From assembly GCA_025529335.1 (NCBI GenBank), contig JAMYHX010000343.1:1-46710 (forward strand): a stretch of DNA of 46,710 nt, read 5' to 3'. The notes beneath the pieces were generated by a model. That model was not told where the DNA came from, ran no database searches, and was given only the letters and a program-made list of their open reading frames with translations. The DNA is from Rhizopus sp. PT2906. Its lineage: Eukaryota > Mucoromycota > Mucoromycetes > Mucorales > Rhizopodaceae. The position numbers were made by a program, and so were the translations under genes. Shown one piece after another: positions 11,658-24,579 of this stretch (the stretch's first letter is position 1; each line of letters opens with the position of its first letter).

Positions 11658-12597
11658 ATGTATAGCTCCTCGAAATCTACTTTAGAAGCAAAGATTGTCA
11701 TATTGGGTAGTCAAGGTAATACTTATATACCTTTCCTGATTATGTTATTGATTCAGTAAAGGTGTGGGTAAAACCTCACTTGCTGTGCGATATATCTCAA
11801 AGACATTTTCACCTAACTCAACTTCCACTATTGGTGCTTCTTTTATGGCAAAAAAGCTGTAGGTTTTCTCTCTTGTTTTTACCCTTTGGGTAATTTATAG
11901 AATGCTTATGAACATTTCTTTCAGCACAGTTGACAATTGTAAAGTAAGCTTACAGATTTGGGATACAGCCGGTCAAGGTAATTATATTGGACATGCTTTT
12001 TTTTTAAAAAAAAAAAAAAAAGAGAAAGGGGGGGGGAGAGTATACATAGAACAAAACAAAAGGTAATTGGAAAAGTCATGAGTAGAAAGATTCCGTGCAA
12101 TGGCGCCAATGTACTATAGAGGGGCGCAAGCAGCTCTGTTAGTATACGATATCACATCAAGAGAAAGCTTTGAAGAACTTCATTCTTGGATTGAAGGTAA
12201 GCAAATAATGCTTATATACTTTTATTAACTGTTCTTTAGAGCTTAAACGAAATATGACTGAAGACTTGGTTATAGTTGTCGTGGCCAATAAATTAGATTT
12301 AGCTTTATATCAACGTGAAGTGTCATGTGAAGAGGCTCAGAAATATATCACACGAGTATTAGGGCCAGATACATTATTGTATGAAGTATCTGCAAAAGAA
12401 GATAATGGTAATAGTAATAATGAATATAAAGATATGATTGTCATAACAAAATAATAGGCACCATTGAAGAAATCTTTCTCCATATCACTCGAGTCCTTGT
12501 TGATCGTAAACAGTATCTCCCAAAGAAAAGACAGCCAACCTATTTACCCATGGAGGAAGAACCTGCAGTGTCCAAGTCATCATGCTGTGGATTTTAG
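11658..12597 (+). CDS. Rab-family small GTPase, Rab22/Rab21-like
   Basis: Predicted vesicle-traffic GTPase of 208 aa from six exons: 11658-11715, 11762-11858, 11925-11977, 12086-12196, 12240-12407 and 12458-12597. All G motifs are visible: P-loop GSQGVGKTS (across intron 1), switch I with ST.TIGASF, WDTAGQERFR, NKLD, and SAK near the end. The switch II and interswitch segment (LQIWDTAGQERFRAMAPMYY) is of the Rab5/Rab21/Rab22 type, pointing to an early endosome or vacuole route. It ends SKSSCCGF; a CCxx end is a double geranylgeranylation site, so it is membrane-bound. All introns keep phase. It sits 345 bases after the formin and 172 bases before RAD9 on the same strand. The exact Rab subclass is uncertain. 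Confidence 0.92.
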
Positions 12598-12769
12598 CAA
12601 TGATAATAATAAAGAACTATCCTTCTTTTATCGGATATACGATGCTTTTTTTTTTTTAAAAAAAAGTTGATCTGATATTTTCTGTAATCTGATTTAAAGA
12701 GATACGCGCGACCTCAATTTTCATTTGTAAAGTCTCTTTTTCTTTTCCTTTTTTTTTTTTTCCTTCTTG
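12598..12769. promoter_or_regulatory. Short Rab-RAD9 intergenic interval
   Basis: Only 172 bases separate the Rab stop from the RAD9 ATG on the same strand, so the Rab transcript end and the RAD9 promoter must share this DNA. It contains T-runs at 12646-12656 and 12749-12761, the latter nine bases before the ATG. Confidence 0.5.
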
Positions 12770-14500
12770 ATGGAATTCAAAGCTACTCTTCCTGCTGACT
12801 TGTTTAATGGTAATATGATAATAAAAGCAATTGATTGACAACTTATATCCTATAGTATTTTCAATCAGTTTGGATACACTTTCAGACTTTGGTGACAATA
12901 TCTATTTAGATATTAGAAAACTCCAAGTAATAAAGAGTTAAAAATTAGTTACTTTGCATAACAATTACAATAGTTTATCATTTCAACCATGAATAACTCA
13001 GAGACATCGCAAGCAATCATACGAATTTCACCATTGATCTTTGAAAATTATAAGTTACTTCAACGCAGATCTACAGAAGAATCACTTAAATGTCAAGTGC
13101 TGGCTCATGTAAGCTTTTTTCTTGTCTTTATATCTCTTTAACTAACTCTCTGGTGTATCATAGGATTTAAATAAAATATTCAAAAAGAATCAATCCATAA
13201 CCAATTTGATACAAAGCTGCGGAATACAAGTGATCGAAGACGATGAAGACAGCGCTGAAGCAAGAATTCATTTGACAGTAAAGTGTCATAATGGTGTGAC
13301 AAAGAAAAACACTATATGGCATTCAGAGGGAAAAACCATTATACCATTCTATTCAAAGGATACTTTGCATTCATTTATAGTTGATGCCTCCATCATGAAG
13401 GATCATCTAGGCTTATTTCCTCCAAAAGTAGTCGACATCGTCCTTTCTTTTACTCCACAGTTTATTATCATCAAGTCTTATTGGGACAATGATTCACAAA
13501 TGATGCATTTGGGTAAGTAGTGTTGTAGAGGCAATACATAATAGAGAGAGAACTCATAATAATAGGTGATAAGCCTGTACAGACAATGGTCAAAATGAAA
13601 GTTGAAGATTGTGTTGAATATTCTGTAACAGAGCCAGTGAGGCTGGTGTTTAACTTTAGAGAATTCAAGGTAAATATATATATATATATCATTGCTTTAT
13701 ATGAGTACTGACGTGTGTAAAAGGCAATTTTAAACTTTATGGAGTCTATGGAAGCACCTCTGATTGCTCAATTTCAAGAGGCTGGCAAGTAAATAAAGAG
13801 AGAAATCATGATGAAAGAAATGACATGACTAACTGACCAATATATGTAATATAGGCCTATCATTTTTACTTATGAACAGAGTAATGAAATCATGGCAGAG
13901 TTCGCTTTGATGACGCATGCAAATATAACAAATGAAAGAAGCAGTTACATGTCATTTAATGAACATAGTATGGCATCAATAGATTCCCCTATATATGGTG
14001 GGCATCGAAGTGTTTCTTCTAGTCCACCTGTTCAATATCATAGAAGGACAGCTAGTCATGGTAGATCTGTGGTCCATCCTGGTAGGAATTCATCAGTGGA
14101 AAGCGATGTTCCAGTAAATCAAAGAGCTGAAGGTTCGAATCTATTCATTGAAAACAACAACAATAATAATTATCAGAATATCAGTACATCTGCCATTACA
14201 AACGCAGACACTGTGCCATACACAAGACCAACAACACCAAAAAATCCAATGCATGAAACAGAAGGATCTGACTTGAGCTTTGAGCATAACGCATTCGAAC
14301 AATCAAATCATCATCGTTTGCCATCCTTACAAAATGAAGAAAATAATAATCATCCATCTTCTGATAATAATGCGTACTTTCCATTTGATTCTTCAACAGA
14401 ATCAAGCATATCCGTGCCGCGTGTAGAGTATGGTGAAACTGATGCTGGGTCATCTCGAAAAAAAGTAAGAATACATGTAATCAGCTCGTCAAGAAGCTAA
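12770..14500 (+). CDS. RAD9: Rad9-like subunit of the 9-1-1 DNA-damage checkpoint clamp
   Basis: Predicted 469-aa checkpoint clamp protein from seven exons: 12770-12809, 12856-12926, 12974-13108, 13164-13512, 13566-13669, 13724-13788 and 13855-14500. The start MEFKATLP, the STMNNSETS segment, and LVFNFREFKAILNFMES followed by APLIAQFQEAGKPIIFTYE are at the positions expected of the PCNA-like double domain of Rad9. The last 200 residues form a polar tail rich in Ser, Asn, His and Thr; in Rad9 this tail is phosphorylated and recruits the TopBP1/Rad4 mediator. The predicted role, with Rad1 and Hus1, is sensing of damaged or stalled DNA; this is inferred from family membership. The start is supported by the conserved Met-x-Phe-Lys opening, and the gap to the Rab stop is only 172 bases. 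Confidence 0.85.
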
Positions 14501-15421
14501 ATCTTTTTCGTTATTATAGCATAAATCAAACTTCTTTTCATAACTCAATACATATTTAGTACTTTGCCTAATGATGCCCAATTAGTCTTGACTATCGCCT
14601 TCATGCGATTTAATTGATATCTTTCTGAATATAATATACATAATCATTTGTTAATACAAAATCAAACGAGTCAAATCTGACAAACCGCGTTTCGTACTGT
14701 ATAGGCGAGTAACCTTACATGGATAGTCATGCTATAAGAAGCTTATAGCTCTTATAAGCCCTACATGAGATTTTAAGGGTCAAAAGAGAAACTTTAGCCA
14801 TGCCTATGAAATATTAAACAATCATAAGAACATAGTTTTAACAGTGCTCATGATAACCCCTACATTGTTGTAAGTGTGAGTTTAATCAAAAGAGGACACA
14901 CGTTTGAAAAGATTGTTTCAATTATTTTAGTGGTTACTGAGCTTTTATTACAGATTTGAAATGTTGCTTATTGACTCTTATCCAGCTTAGAAACAATTAA
15001 AATACTTTGGTGATTCTACTGACAGTAAAGCGCAGTTGCAACTGACATATAATTTATGCAAACCTGCCCAATAGTTTTCGTGCATCCTAAAGCAATAATT
15101 TAAGCTAGCATCATGGGTTCATTTGAAGGACAAAGAAGCAACAGTAAATCAGATAAATTAGCTAACTAACCCACACACACACAAAAGAGGATTCATCATG
15201 TTTTGATCAAGGCTAAATTTGGTTTATTTCTTATTGAATTATTAATAAACGTTGCAATATCGAGTACTTGTACAGTGAAAAACACGAAAGGGAGAAAGAG
15301 CAATCGAGATGAAGAACGTGGCAGTTAATGGCCAATTGTGACGGTTGCTTGGCGGTGGTAATTTAATGGAAACAAGTAATACGTGTAACTTTATTCATTC
15401 TGGCTTTTTTTTTTGAATTAA
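14501..15421. other. Intergenic region before the UGGT gene
   Basis: No gene seen in about 920 bases. Two overlapping small inverted repeats sit at 14732-14758 (see findings). A (CA)n stretch lies at 15171-15182. Near the UGGT start are ACGTGGC at 15316-15322 and CCAAT at 15332-15336, then a T-run and the ATG. Confidence 0.5.
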
Positions 15422-18400
15422 ATGCTTCGAATATCAACGGCCATTCTAGGCCTTGTTACTCTGAGCGGCTTATTGTCAAAAGCATATGCAAGTTCACCAA
15501 CGGTAGATCTAACCTTAGTTGCTCCATGGTTTGCCCCTGATTTCCTTTTGGAAGTCGCGTAAGTCCAATGACCAAGACATGTTCAACATCTAATCTCTCA
15601 TGTAGTGAAACTATAGCTGTGCATAACGAGGAAAGTTATTATAGGTTTATTGATACAATCAGAACACAGCAAGAGTCTTACAACTGGACTCCTCGAAAGG
15701 TTTATGAAGAAGCTGTCAAAGCTGCAGCTTCTCTAAAAGAAATTGACGTGGACCTATTAAAATTATCGCTTTCTCTCCATGAGGCTGCACCACGTATTGA
15801 AGCATATTTCCAGTACTACAATCAATTGGCTACAGCCAATCTGACAGAATATGATCCCCAGTGCGATGTTTGGGTCCATATAGGAAATAAACAGATTTGT
15901 GACCTTGAATTGTTAACAGATACGATAAAAGATTTGAAAGACACTGCTTATATCAACCTTTTGCCCTTTGATCATATTACTGACGACACGTTACAAAAGC
16001 CAACGGTTGTATTATACACAGACAGCTTTTCAGCAAAGTTCAACATGTTTTACACTTGGCTCAAGGATACTGCAGATCAACATAAAATTGCATACATCAT
16101 TCGCTATAGACCTCCTGTCTCCGATAGCATGAAAAAGTCACTTTATCTTTCAGGATATGGTGTTGAGATGGCATTGAAAAAGACAGACTATCTTGTGATT
16201 GACGACAGAAAGACACAAGGTATTTATCAGAGAATAAACCATCATTAGACTGTAATCTAAATTTCTCTTAAAGATGACAAACCACAGCATGTCTTGAAGG
16301 AAAAACTACTCAACTTTGGAAAGAAACTGAATCATGCGCTGTTTGACACAACTGAGGAAGCAAGTATTCAGCCGCTAACTCCATCAGAGATTAGTCAACT
16401 GGGACTAAAGGCCGCTCAATATATTGCAAAATCCAATAATCCATTGGAAATCATGTCACTTCTAGCCCAAGACTTTCCAAAGTATGCAAAGAGTATTAGC
16501 ATGGTTGAACTAGATAAGGAATTTGAAAATGAGGTTTTGGAAAACCAGTATTCATCCGTTCAAGGTGGTTTAAACGCTGTATGGATTAACGGTAAAGCAC
16601 TTGAACTTCGTCAAGTGGATCCATTCTAGTAAGTGCTCTCTATTGTCTCTTTTAAAGAAAAAAGAAAATAATTAGGGTTGAATTATAGCCTTGTGCGTCT
16701 TCTTCGTGACGAAAAAAAGCTTATCCAGTCAATACAGGCTATCGGTTTTTCTCCCAAGGAAGCTATTGAACTTATATCTAATCCAACACTATCCGAAGGA
16801 GAGAGCATGGGCAATGATATTATAAGTGGTGTATATGATGTTAGAGATACCCCTGATAATCCATTTGTAGTATGGTGGAATGATATTGAGAAGGATACAC
16901 AATATGAAGACTGGCCATCCAACATCATGGAGGTATTTAAAGCTCTACTTTCTACTTAAAATAATACTAAAAGAACAATAGATATTAAAGCCAACCTATC
17001 CAGGACAACTACATCCCATAAGAAAAAACATTTACAACCTATTATTAGTTGAGGATTTAGCTTCCACTGCATCTCTCTCTAGGATCGTAAACGAAATTCA
17101 AACCATGATTAAGCGCACAATTCCTATAAGGTTTGGGCTCATAGCTCTTGTTGAAGATGATAATTCAGTTTGTAAGTTGATAATATATACATATAGTCAA
17201 AACATGCTCATATTTTTATTATGATATTACAGCTACTTTAATGGCACGCGCTTTATATTACCTTATAAAAAACAATGGTAAAGCAGATGCCATACAGTTC
17301 TTGGAAACGGTAATATCAATAGGATTTCTGCAAGAAACAGGTTACTTACTCTTTTTTTTATATATAGATCTTGGAGCTTACTGGTTCTAATGGATTGGAT
17401 AGAGCAACGACTGAAATGATTGAAAGGGCATTCAATGAGCATATGTCCATAGCTCATGAGAACTTGAACTCTGAACAAGTCATCGATCAGTCACGAGCTT
17501 TCATCACAGCTACACGCCAATTTATGAAACGTATGGGAATAAGTCAACTCAAACCAAACGAAGGCATCATGTTTATGAATGGAAAGCTTTTAGAGTTTGA
17601 CGAAGAAAGAGTAAAGTTCAAAAGGATGATACTGGGTAATCCGAATATTAATCTATTGAGTAGCCATGGATTCATTCTTTAATGCCTCATTTGACTGAGC
17701 AAACAAGATTTATACAGACAATGGTACATCCTATTGTTTATAGCGTGCATTAGCTTGCTAACCATTCGTACATTTTAGGCATATAATCAAGAGTTTGATC
17801 CAGACCTCGATTATTATGAATACACACTAAGCCAGCCTAATGTTGTTCAGAAACGCAATCCATATATTTTGGTATCGCATACTAACCCACTTCGTATGCA
17901 TACATTTGATGCAACCACAGCGTCGAAAGGGTTAAAGTACTTTCAGAATGGTAAATGACCACTCAAAGAAGAGAATTCATAAAGACTAAATTGCTATGTA
18001 GACAATGAATCCCTTGTAAAAACCAATCTTTGGGTTGTATCTGATTTTGATACAGCAAATGGATTGAAGCTGTTGCTAGAGGCTATCTTATTTGCGGTAT
18101 AGTATTGCATATTGTTCTTTGTTCTACAAACTAATGTTTTGAGTTTAGGAAGCTAATCCCAAAGTGAGAGTTGCCTTTATACACAAGTCCATATACAAGG
18201 TGCCTACAAAAGATACGAATGAGCCAAAGTTTTCCGATCTTTTATGCAAGCTTATTTATGAACAAGATACCAATCTCGCCACTTTAAAGGAGATCCTACA
18301 AAAGACAAATTTGTTTGCAGACATTGATGGTTATAGCAGCCAGAATCCTGGTGAAGTGACTATACAAATAAACGGTGATGGACTAGAACCGGTACCCATT

Positions 18401-20915
18401 ATACCTGGTACTCCCATTACCGAAATAGTTGCAAAAGCTCAGAGAGAAAAATGGTCAAACCTCAATACAGCTCTTGTAAAAGACGGATTAGAGCCTGACT
18501 TTACTGGAATTATCATGAATGGAAGGGTAGCTATACATTTCATATAAAATACTAGTTTTACTGAATTATTTTTAGGTGATAGGTCCTTTGTCCCTAAGCG
18601 AAAACATCCAGTTTTCAAACCAAGACTTTGAGATGTTGTATCAATATGAGAATGCCAAGAGAATTATGCACGTTGAAAAAGCGATTGTTGAAAGTGAAAA
18701 GAACTTGAAGAATAATACACCTGATGCTGTTATGAAGCTTACCGCTATTATTGAAAATGACAAGGCGCAGGCCACTCAAGATGTTATTGAGAGCCGTGAA
18801 CCAGTGCATCGAAGAAGACAATATCAAAAAATACCTCGTACACAATATACTCAATTTACAGCTGGCAGTTATTCTGATGATACATTTTTGGAAATTGGAC
18901 TGATCATTGACCCATTAAGTGAAGCAGCTCAAAAGATAGCACCTATTGTCCATACATTTTCTGAAATAGAAGGCGTCTCAGTGGTTACTTACCTAAACCC
19001 TGTATCCACTCTACAAGAGCTGCCACTAAAGAGATTCTATCGATACGTGTTTGATAAGGAGCCTCATTTTGATACGAATACTGGGGAGAAGCAAGTACCT
19101 ACCGCATATTTTGCCAATTTACCTGTCAAGCCACTGTATACCTTGGGTGTTGAGACTACTAACGCTTGGCATGTTACTGTCAAAGAGGCCAACATGGACT
19201 TGGACAACATCTTGTTGACTTCAATCCCTGACAATCAACATGGAATATCTGCAGTTTATGAACTGCAGAGTATACTTGTTGAAGGACATTGTCTTGATTC
19301 GATAAACAAATCACCTCCTCGTGGGCTTGAATTTGAGTTAATCTCTCCCTCTGGATTGGACAAGAAAGACACGCTTGTCATGGCTAACCTTGGTTATTTC
19401 CAACTAAAAGCCTCTCCTGGTATCTGGAAACTAGCTCTAAGAGAAGGTCGTTCTTCCTCTGTATATTCTATACAAGACGTGGGAGCCAATGGAAAATGGA
19501 ACTGGAATACAGAGTTCAATGGTTCCAAAGGAATTGATGACACTTTAGCATTGATTTCTTTTGAAGGACTTACAATTACACCACTCGTTCATAAGAACCC
19601 TGGAATGGAAGACGAGGATGTGCTTGAACCAGCACAACCCAAGCCAAAAGAGAATACCGGTGGACTTTGGTCTTCTATAAATCAAAAGTAAAGTACGATT
19701 ATGTGACATGTAGCAAGGTTTATTAATTCATCATCATTTAGGATATTTGGAACAAAGGAAACTGAAATTACATCGCCATCGGTAAACAAGGCTACTAATG
19801 CTGAAATCAACATATTCTCAGTTGCCTCTGGTAAATTGTATGAAAGATTCCTTTCTATAATGATGGCATCTGTCATGAAGCACACCAAGAGTACTGTAAA
19901 ATTCTGGTTTATTGAGAACTTCTTATCACCCGAGTTCAAGGTATTTGACAGCTACAGGGCTAAGTAAACAATAGAATAACAATTACAATAGGATTTTGTT
20001 CCACATATGGCAAAAGAATATGGGTTTGATTATGAGATGGTAACATACAAATGGCCAGCATGGTTGAGAGCTCAACATGAAAAGCAACGTACTATTTGGG
20101 GCTACAAGATTTTATTCTTGGATGTATTGTTCCCATTGAGCCTGGATAAGGTAATCTTTGTGGACGCAGATCAGGTAAATGCATCAAGTACAATACCAAA
20201 AGTTATATTAACAGCATTTGATTAGATTGTCAGAACTGACCTAAAGGAGCTTATTGATATGGACCTTCATGGTGCACCTTATGGTTATACACCTTTCTGT
20301 TCAGACCGAACAGAGATGGATGGTTTTAGATTCTGGAAGGAGGGGTACTGGAAGAACCATCTGAGAGGAAAGCCTTATCATATTAGGTATGCATCTATCA
20401 TAATGGTTTATTTTTTTCTGTATATTAAACTTTATTTATGGGGAAACGTAGTGCTCTTTATGTAGTCGACTTGGTGCGTTTCCGACAGTTAGCAGCAGGT
20501 GATCGTCTACGTGCCCAATATCAGCAGCTTAGTGCAGATCCAAACTCTTTGGCTAACCTTGATCAAGACTTGCCCAATAACATGCAACATATTGTTCCCA
20601 TCTATTCTTTGCCACAAGAATGGCTCTGGTGTGAAACTTGGTGTAGTGATGAGAGTCTTAAAAAGGCCAAAACTATCGATCTAGTAAGTATAAAAAGTTT
20701 CATCAAACGAAATAGCATTCTTATAACCTCTATAGTGCAACAATCCTTTGACAAAGGAACCAAAGTTAGATCGTGCTCGTCGTCAGGTGCCAGAATGGGA
20801 AACATATGATAAAGAAATTGACGAGTTACGTAAGCGGATTACGGCAGGTGGAAGTTCTAGCTTACCTAAGCAAGACGAGCCCTCTATAAAGAAACACTTG
20901 AAAGATGAACTTTAA
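15422..20915 (+). CDS. UGGT: UDP-glucose:glycoprotein glucosyltransferase (GT24)
   Basis: ER-lumen folding sensor that adds glucose back to N-glycans of misfolded glycoproteins so that calnexin binds them again. The 17 exons add up in frame to 1543 aa, the usual size. Residues 1-24 look like a signal peptide (MLRISTAILGLVTLSGLLSK..). Several thioredoxin-like domains follow (for example WVHIGNKQICDLELL, and the MNGKLLEFDE and MNGRVIGPLSL repeats), then a beta-rich region, then the GT24 catalytic domain from about residue 1235: INIFSVASGKLYERF, TVKFWFIENFLSPEFKD, the DxD metal site in KVIFVDADQ, YHISALYVVDLVRFR, and LPQEWLWCETWC. It ends KHLKDEL, an ER-retrieval signal. The intron at 17611-17663 and the acceptor at 16689 were chosen because other choices break the frame or introduce a stop. 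UGGT and yeast Kre5 are related; the intact DxD and KDEL favour true UGGT. Confidence 0.96.
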
Positions 20916-21112
20916 AAGAGTTAGTTAACGAATAAAAGGGACAATTGACATCTCTTTAATAAATTCACAATGAATAGTATACGCTTCTGTTGAATGGGCA
21001 AACACATTATTGCACAAACAAGAGCATATATAAAAGAAATATGTGTTTGAATTGTTTGGTTTTTTATTATTAATCACTTTAACAAGAATCCTTTTCTGTC
21101 TCCCAACATCAA

Positions 21113-22075
21113 TTAATGTTTTTTTTCTTCATCAATTATCAGAGAAGGAGAAGTACTGTCGCCAACTAATGTACTAATATCTGACAATTGTGTCTCTTTA
21201 CTATCGTGTATGGAACTACCAGACCTATTTTCGTATAAAGACTTTGCAACTGCTGGAGGGTATGTAACGCAACTTTGTAAGCTACTTGTCGAAGAATGAC
21301 ACACTTTGTCAACTCGATAATCTTTTGATACAAGATCCTTCTTGTCTTTCATGTTTGCGCTATGTTGGCCATACTGTCTGATGGACATTTTCTCGTTCTG
21401 AACAGGATTATCCAACGGAGATTCTACCGTATAGATCAATGTAGGAGTAAGAGGCGTATAGGCTAACGATACAAGCGTGGCAAGCAACACAAGTATCCAT
21501 GAGAGGACAGTCAAGTATGCTAAAGACAAAAAATGGTACATGTCAGCTTTCATTGCATGATATTGCAAATCACTTACTCATTATAACTGAGACGCGGAAG
21601 ATATTACAAATGTTGTTGTATCTATCAGAAGCGATAGAAATTGATGAATTACAAGCCGTTACTAATAATGTCATGAGTAAATGTTGTCATGATTTACATA
21701 TATATATATATATATATATTTACCTTGAGATGGTTTCGCAACTATAGTTGTAGTTGTTGTCAGCAAAGCTATCAAGACAATGGATATCATGATTTCTACT
21801 GCTAACAATGGATATGAATATGAGAATGATATTCTTGTAACGGTTCTACTATGAGTCAAGAGTAAAAGGGTAGAGCTAAAGAACGAGACGAGTCCCAAGA
21901 GAAGTAGGCTATAATCTTCAAGGTCAGGCTTTCCGATAATGTCGTCCAAGGGCATGTTCTTCACATTATACAACAGAGCAGAGTTTAAAGAGATAACGAG
22001 AATACTGTTCAATTGCACCAACATCAACATGATAACATGACATATGGAGAGACACCGCTGGCTTGCTAATGACAT
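21113..22075 (-). CDS. Four-helix membrane protein, MARVEL-like topology
   Basis: Not recognised by name. Three exons (22075-21724, 21661-21578, 21519-21113) add to exactly 281 codons. The protein starts MSLASQRCLS and has four hydrophobic segments: about residues 9-28, 53-70, 82-101 (ending before a Thr run), and one formed across the last intron (TYLTVLSWILVLLATLVSLAY). A polar cytosolic-looking tail of about 110 residues, rich in Ser, Asp and Lys, follows and ends EEKKH. Four close helices with both ends on the same side resemble MARVEL or SUR7-like proteins of fungal membranes, but no signature motif was seen. It converges on UGGT with 196 bases between stop codons. An upstream in-frame ATG would add about 32 residues with a Tyr/Thr/His repeat and was not used. 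Confidence 0.7.
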
Positions 22076-22911
22076 GTTTGTGTTTGTGTGTGTGTATGTA
22101 TATAAGGAGAAAAATAAAGAATAACTCGTTTTCAAATGTGTAGTCATCCTTTTATATATATTTGCTTTCAAGTGACTAAAGTTACTATATACGCATTTGC
22201 CTAGTTTAATATCAGCTCCTTACCTTTGCGGGGATATCGTTCTCATTTATGTATAAACATGTATATAACTTTGTAAAGGCATAAATCAAAGGCTGATACA
22301 TGTATCTCTGTCCCTAATCCCTTGCATATTTAATTTCCTGATTTAGATGTATTAAACAAACAAGGGAGGATGAAGATCTTTCAAAAGCGCCCAATGAGAC
22401 ATCTTTATTATTCTTTGAATTAATTAAATTAAAACATATTTCAAAGCATCTAAAGCAAAACAAAAAGTGTAATCATGCATGCACTATTTATTTAGTCTTA
22501 ACGGATAACGCACTCTAATAGCCTTCTCCTTATAAAAATCAAATAAATGATTATGTGGGATACCTGTTTTGCATCATATGCTTCTTTGTAAAGTATTGAT
22601 TCCTTTTCTACAAGACTCAGAGAATCAAGTCTCTCTCTCTCTTTGACACATAATATCATTCTACAGGTGCAATTTTTAAAGAGTTTGTTTAGCAACTTGT
22701 ATAATGAAGTTGGATAAGGATATCTCATTATGAACAATACAGGAGTCCATTACAATGCAAAATTGCGTGAGTGGATTGAAATAAGCACAAGCTCAAGAGA
22801 CATAGCAGTAAAGGCCACACTGATCTTAAATTTTTAGAAAAAAAAGTCACCTTGAGTGAACCTTTTTTTTGGCACTATTTTTTTTTTTTTTTTTTTATTT
22901 TATAAGACAAG
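22076..22911. promoter_or_regulatory. Divergent promoter region between the membrane protein and DRG1
   Basis: About 840 bases shared by two divergently transcribed genes. No convincing gene is inside. It contains a TG repeat (22076-22096), A/T-rich DNA, a CT repeat near 22630-22642, and T-runs (22863-22898) just before the DRG1 start. No specific factor site is claimed. Confidence 0.5.
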
Positions 22912-24521
22912 ATGAGTGTTGTTGAGAAAATCAAGGTAATCAAGTCTATGAAAAAAAAAAAAAAAAAAAAAAAGTGGCCATTATTAACAATAATCAATAG
23001 GAAATCGAAGTATGTTTGAAATTATCGATTCTTTTTTTTTTAGATTTACTAAGTTCAGTTCAACGTAGAATGAAATGGCCAAGACCCAAAAAAACAAGGC
23101 CACTTCATATCACTTGGGTCAACTGAAAGCAAAACTTGCAAAATTAAAGCGTGAATTACTTACACCTTCTGGAGGAGGAGGCGGTGGAGGAGGTAGGTGA
23201 AACTTGAAATGATCATGCTTTATCTAAACATTTAAACAAAGTTGGCTTTGATGTTGCAAAGACGGGTATTGCTAGAATTGGTTTTGTTGGTAATTAGCAA
23301 TAATACACCTTATTGTTTTCTTGGCACAGAATAGTATTGAACGATATATATATATATCATAGGTTTTCCTTCTGTGGGTAAATCAACTCTAATGTCTAAA
23401 TTGACGGGTACCACTTCCGAAGTGGGTGCCTATGAATTCACTACCCTTACAACAGTTCCTGGTGTCATTCAATATAAAGGAGCCAAACTTCAGGTAAACA
23501 TCATTTGCTTATATGTGATTCATTCGCCTTATTTGCATAAACAGATTCTTGATCTTCCCGGTATTATCGAAGGTGCCAAGGATGGTAAAGGTCGTGGTCG
23601 TCAGGTCATTGCAGGTAAGAAAAAAATGAAAGAAAGCATTGGACGTGTTGAATTAACCTGACTTTAGTTGCTCGTACATGTTCACTTATTTTCATTGTTT
23701 TGGATGTATTGAAGCCTATGACCGACAAACGAATTATCGAAAAAGAACTTGAAGGTTTCGGTATCAGATTGAACAAGAAGCCACCTGCTATTATTTTTAA
23801 AAAGAAGGAAAAGGGTGGTATCAACATGACCAACACCGTTCCTTTAACTAAAGTTACATCTGAAGAAGTAAAGGCTGTGTTGAGTGAATACCGTATTCAT
23901 AATGCAGATGTTGCCTTCAAGGAAGACGCATCAATTGATGATCTCATTGATGTTGTAGAAGGAAATCGGTAAGGGAATAGCAGTTTTTATATATAGCTTG
24001 GCTAATGTCTCTGTTTTAGTATCTATATTCCAGCCATCTACGTTTTAAACAAGATTGATCAAATCTCTATTGAAGAATTAGACCTCATATACAAGATTCC
24101 TAATGCAGTTCCCATTTGCGCAAACTACGAATGGAACTTTGATGAACTATTGGAAGTGATGTGGCAAAAGTTAAACCTTGTCAGAATCTATACAAAACCA
24201 AAAGGAAAACTGCCAGATTATGAGCAACCAGTTGTACTCACACAAGATAAATGTACTGTAGAAGATTTCTGTAATAGCATTCACAAATCGATCATTGATC
24301 AATTCAAATGGTATATATATGACCTATGAAAAGCTTTACATGTTAATATTCATACGTTTTATTAGTGCATATGTTTGGGGAGCTTCTGTAAAGCATAACC
24401 CACAAAAGGTTGGTAAAGAACATGTCTTGATGGATGAAGATGTTGTTCAAATTGTCAAAAAGTAAGTAACCAACTCGTTATTTAAAGCAAATGTTAACTT
24501 TATTATATTAATAGAATTTAG
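22912..24521 (+). CDS. RBG1: Developmentally regulated GTP-binding protein (DRG1/Rbg1)
   Basis: OBG-HflX-like GTPase that associates with ribosomes and supports translation through difficult codons, working with a DFRP partner (Tma46 in yeast). Seven or more short exons. Residues 1-8 are MSVVEKIK; then the helix EIENEMAKTQKNKATSYHLGQL, a glycine run, and the G domain: P-loop GFPSVGKSTLMSKLTGT, switch FTTLTTVPGV, G3 LDLPGIIEGA, the S5D2L insertion, and NKID. The C-terminal TGS domain ends in VLMDEDVVQIVKKI, almost as in other DRG1 proteins. The Gly run after LTPSG is typical of this family. A poly-A run fills much of intron 1. The stop lies 58 bases from the stop of convergent ERG7. Confidence 0.96.
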
Positions 24522-24579
24522 ATTAAGTAATGATAACAATAAAACATGTATAAATGCCACTTTTTTTTTAAATCATCAA
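24522..24579. terminator. Shared 3' interval of convergent DRG1 and ERG7
   Basis: The stop codons of DRG1 (+) and ERG7 (-) are only 58 bases apart. AATAAAA at 24538-24544 could be a poly-A signal for DRG1. Both transcripts must end within or beyond this interval, so their 3' ends very probably overlap. Confidence 0.55.

Noticed and set aside
11321..11701. Minus-strand frame with poly-Ala, poly-Val and poly-Leu runs
   Set aside because: Direct translation of microsatellites upstream of the Rab gene; no protein features.
14120..14150. GGTTCGAATC-like string as tRNA T-loop
   Set aside because: It lies in RAD9 coding sequence and no cloverleaf arms could be found around it.
22498..22737. Minus-strand frame of 79 codons between the membrane protein and DRG1
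   Set aside because: No recognisable motif, contains a CT-repeat-derived Arg/Glu stretch, and lies in a promoter region; insufficient support for a gene.
22863..22975. T- and A-runs around the DRG1 start as a retroposon scar
   Set aside because: The runs are in the leader and intron 1 of an intact gene, with no duplicated flank; slippage is sufficient.
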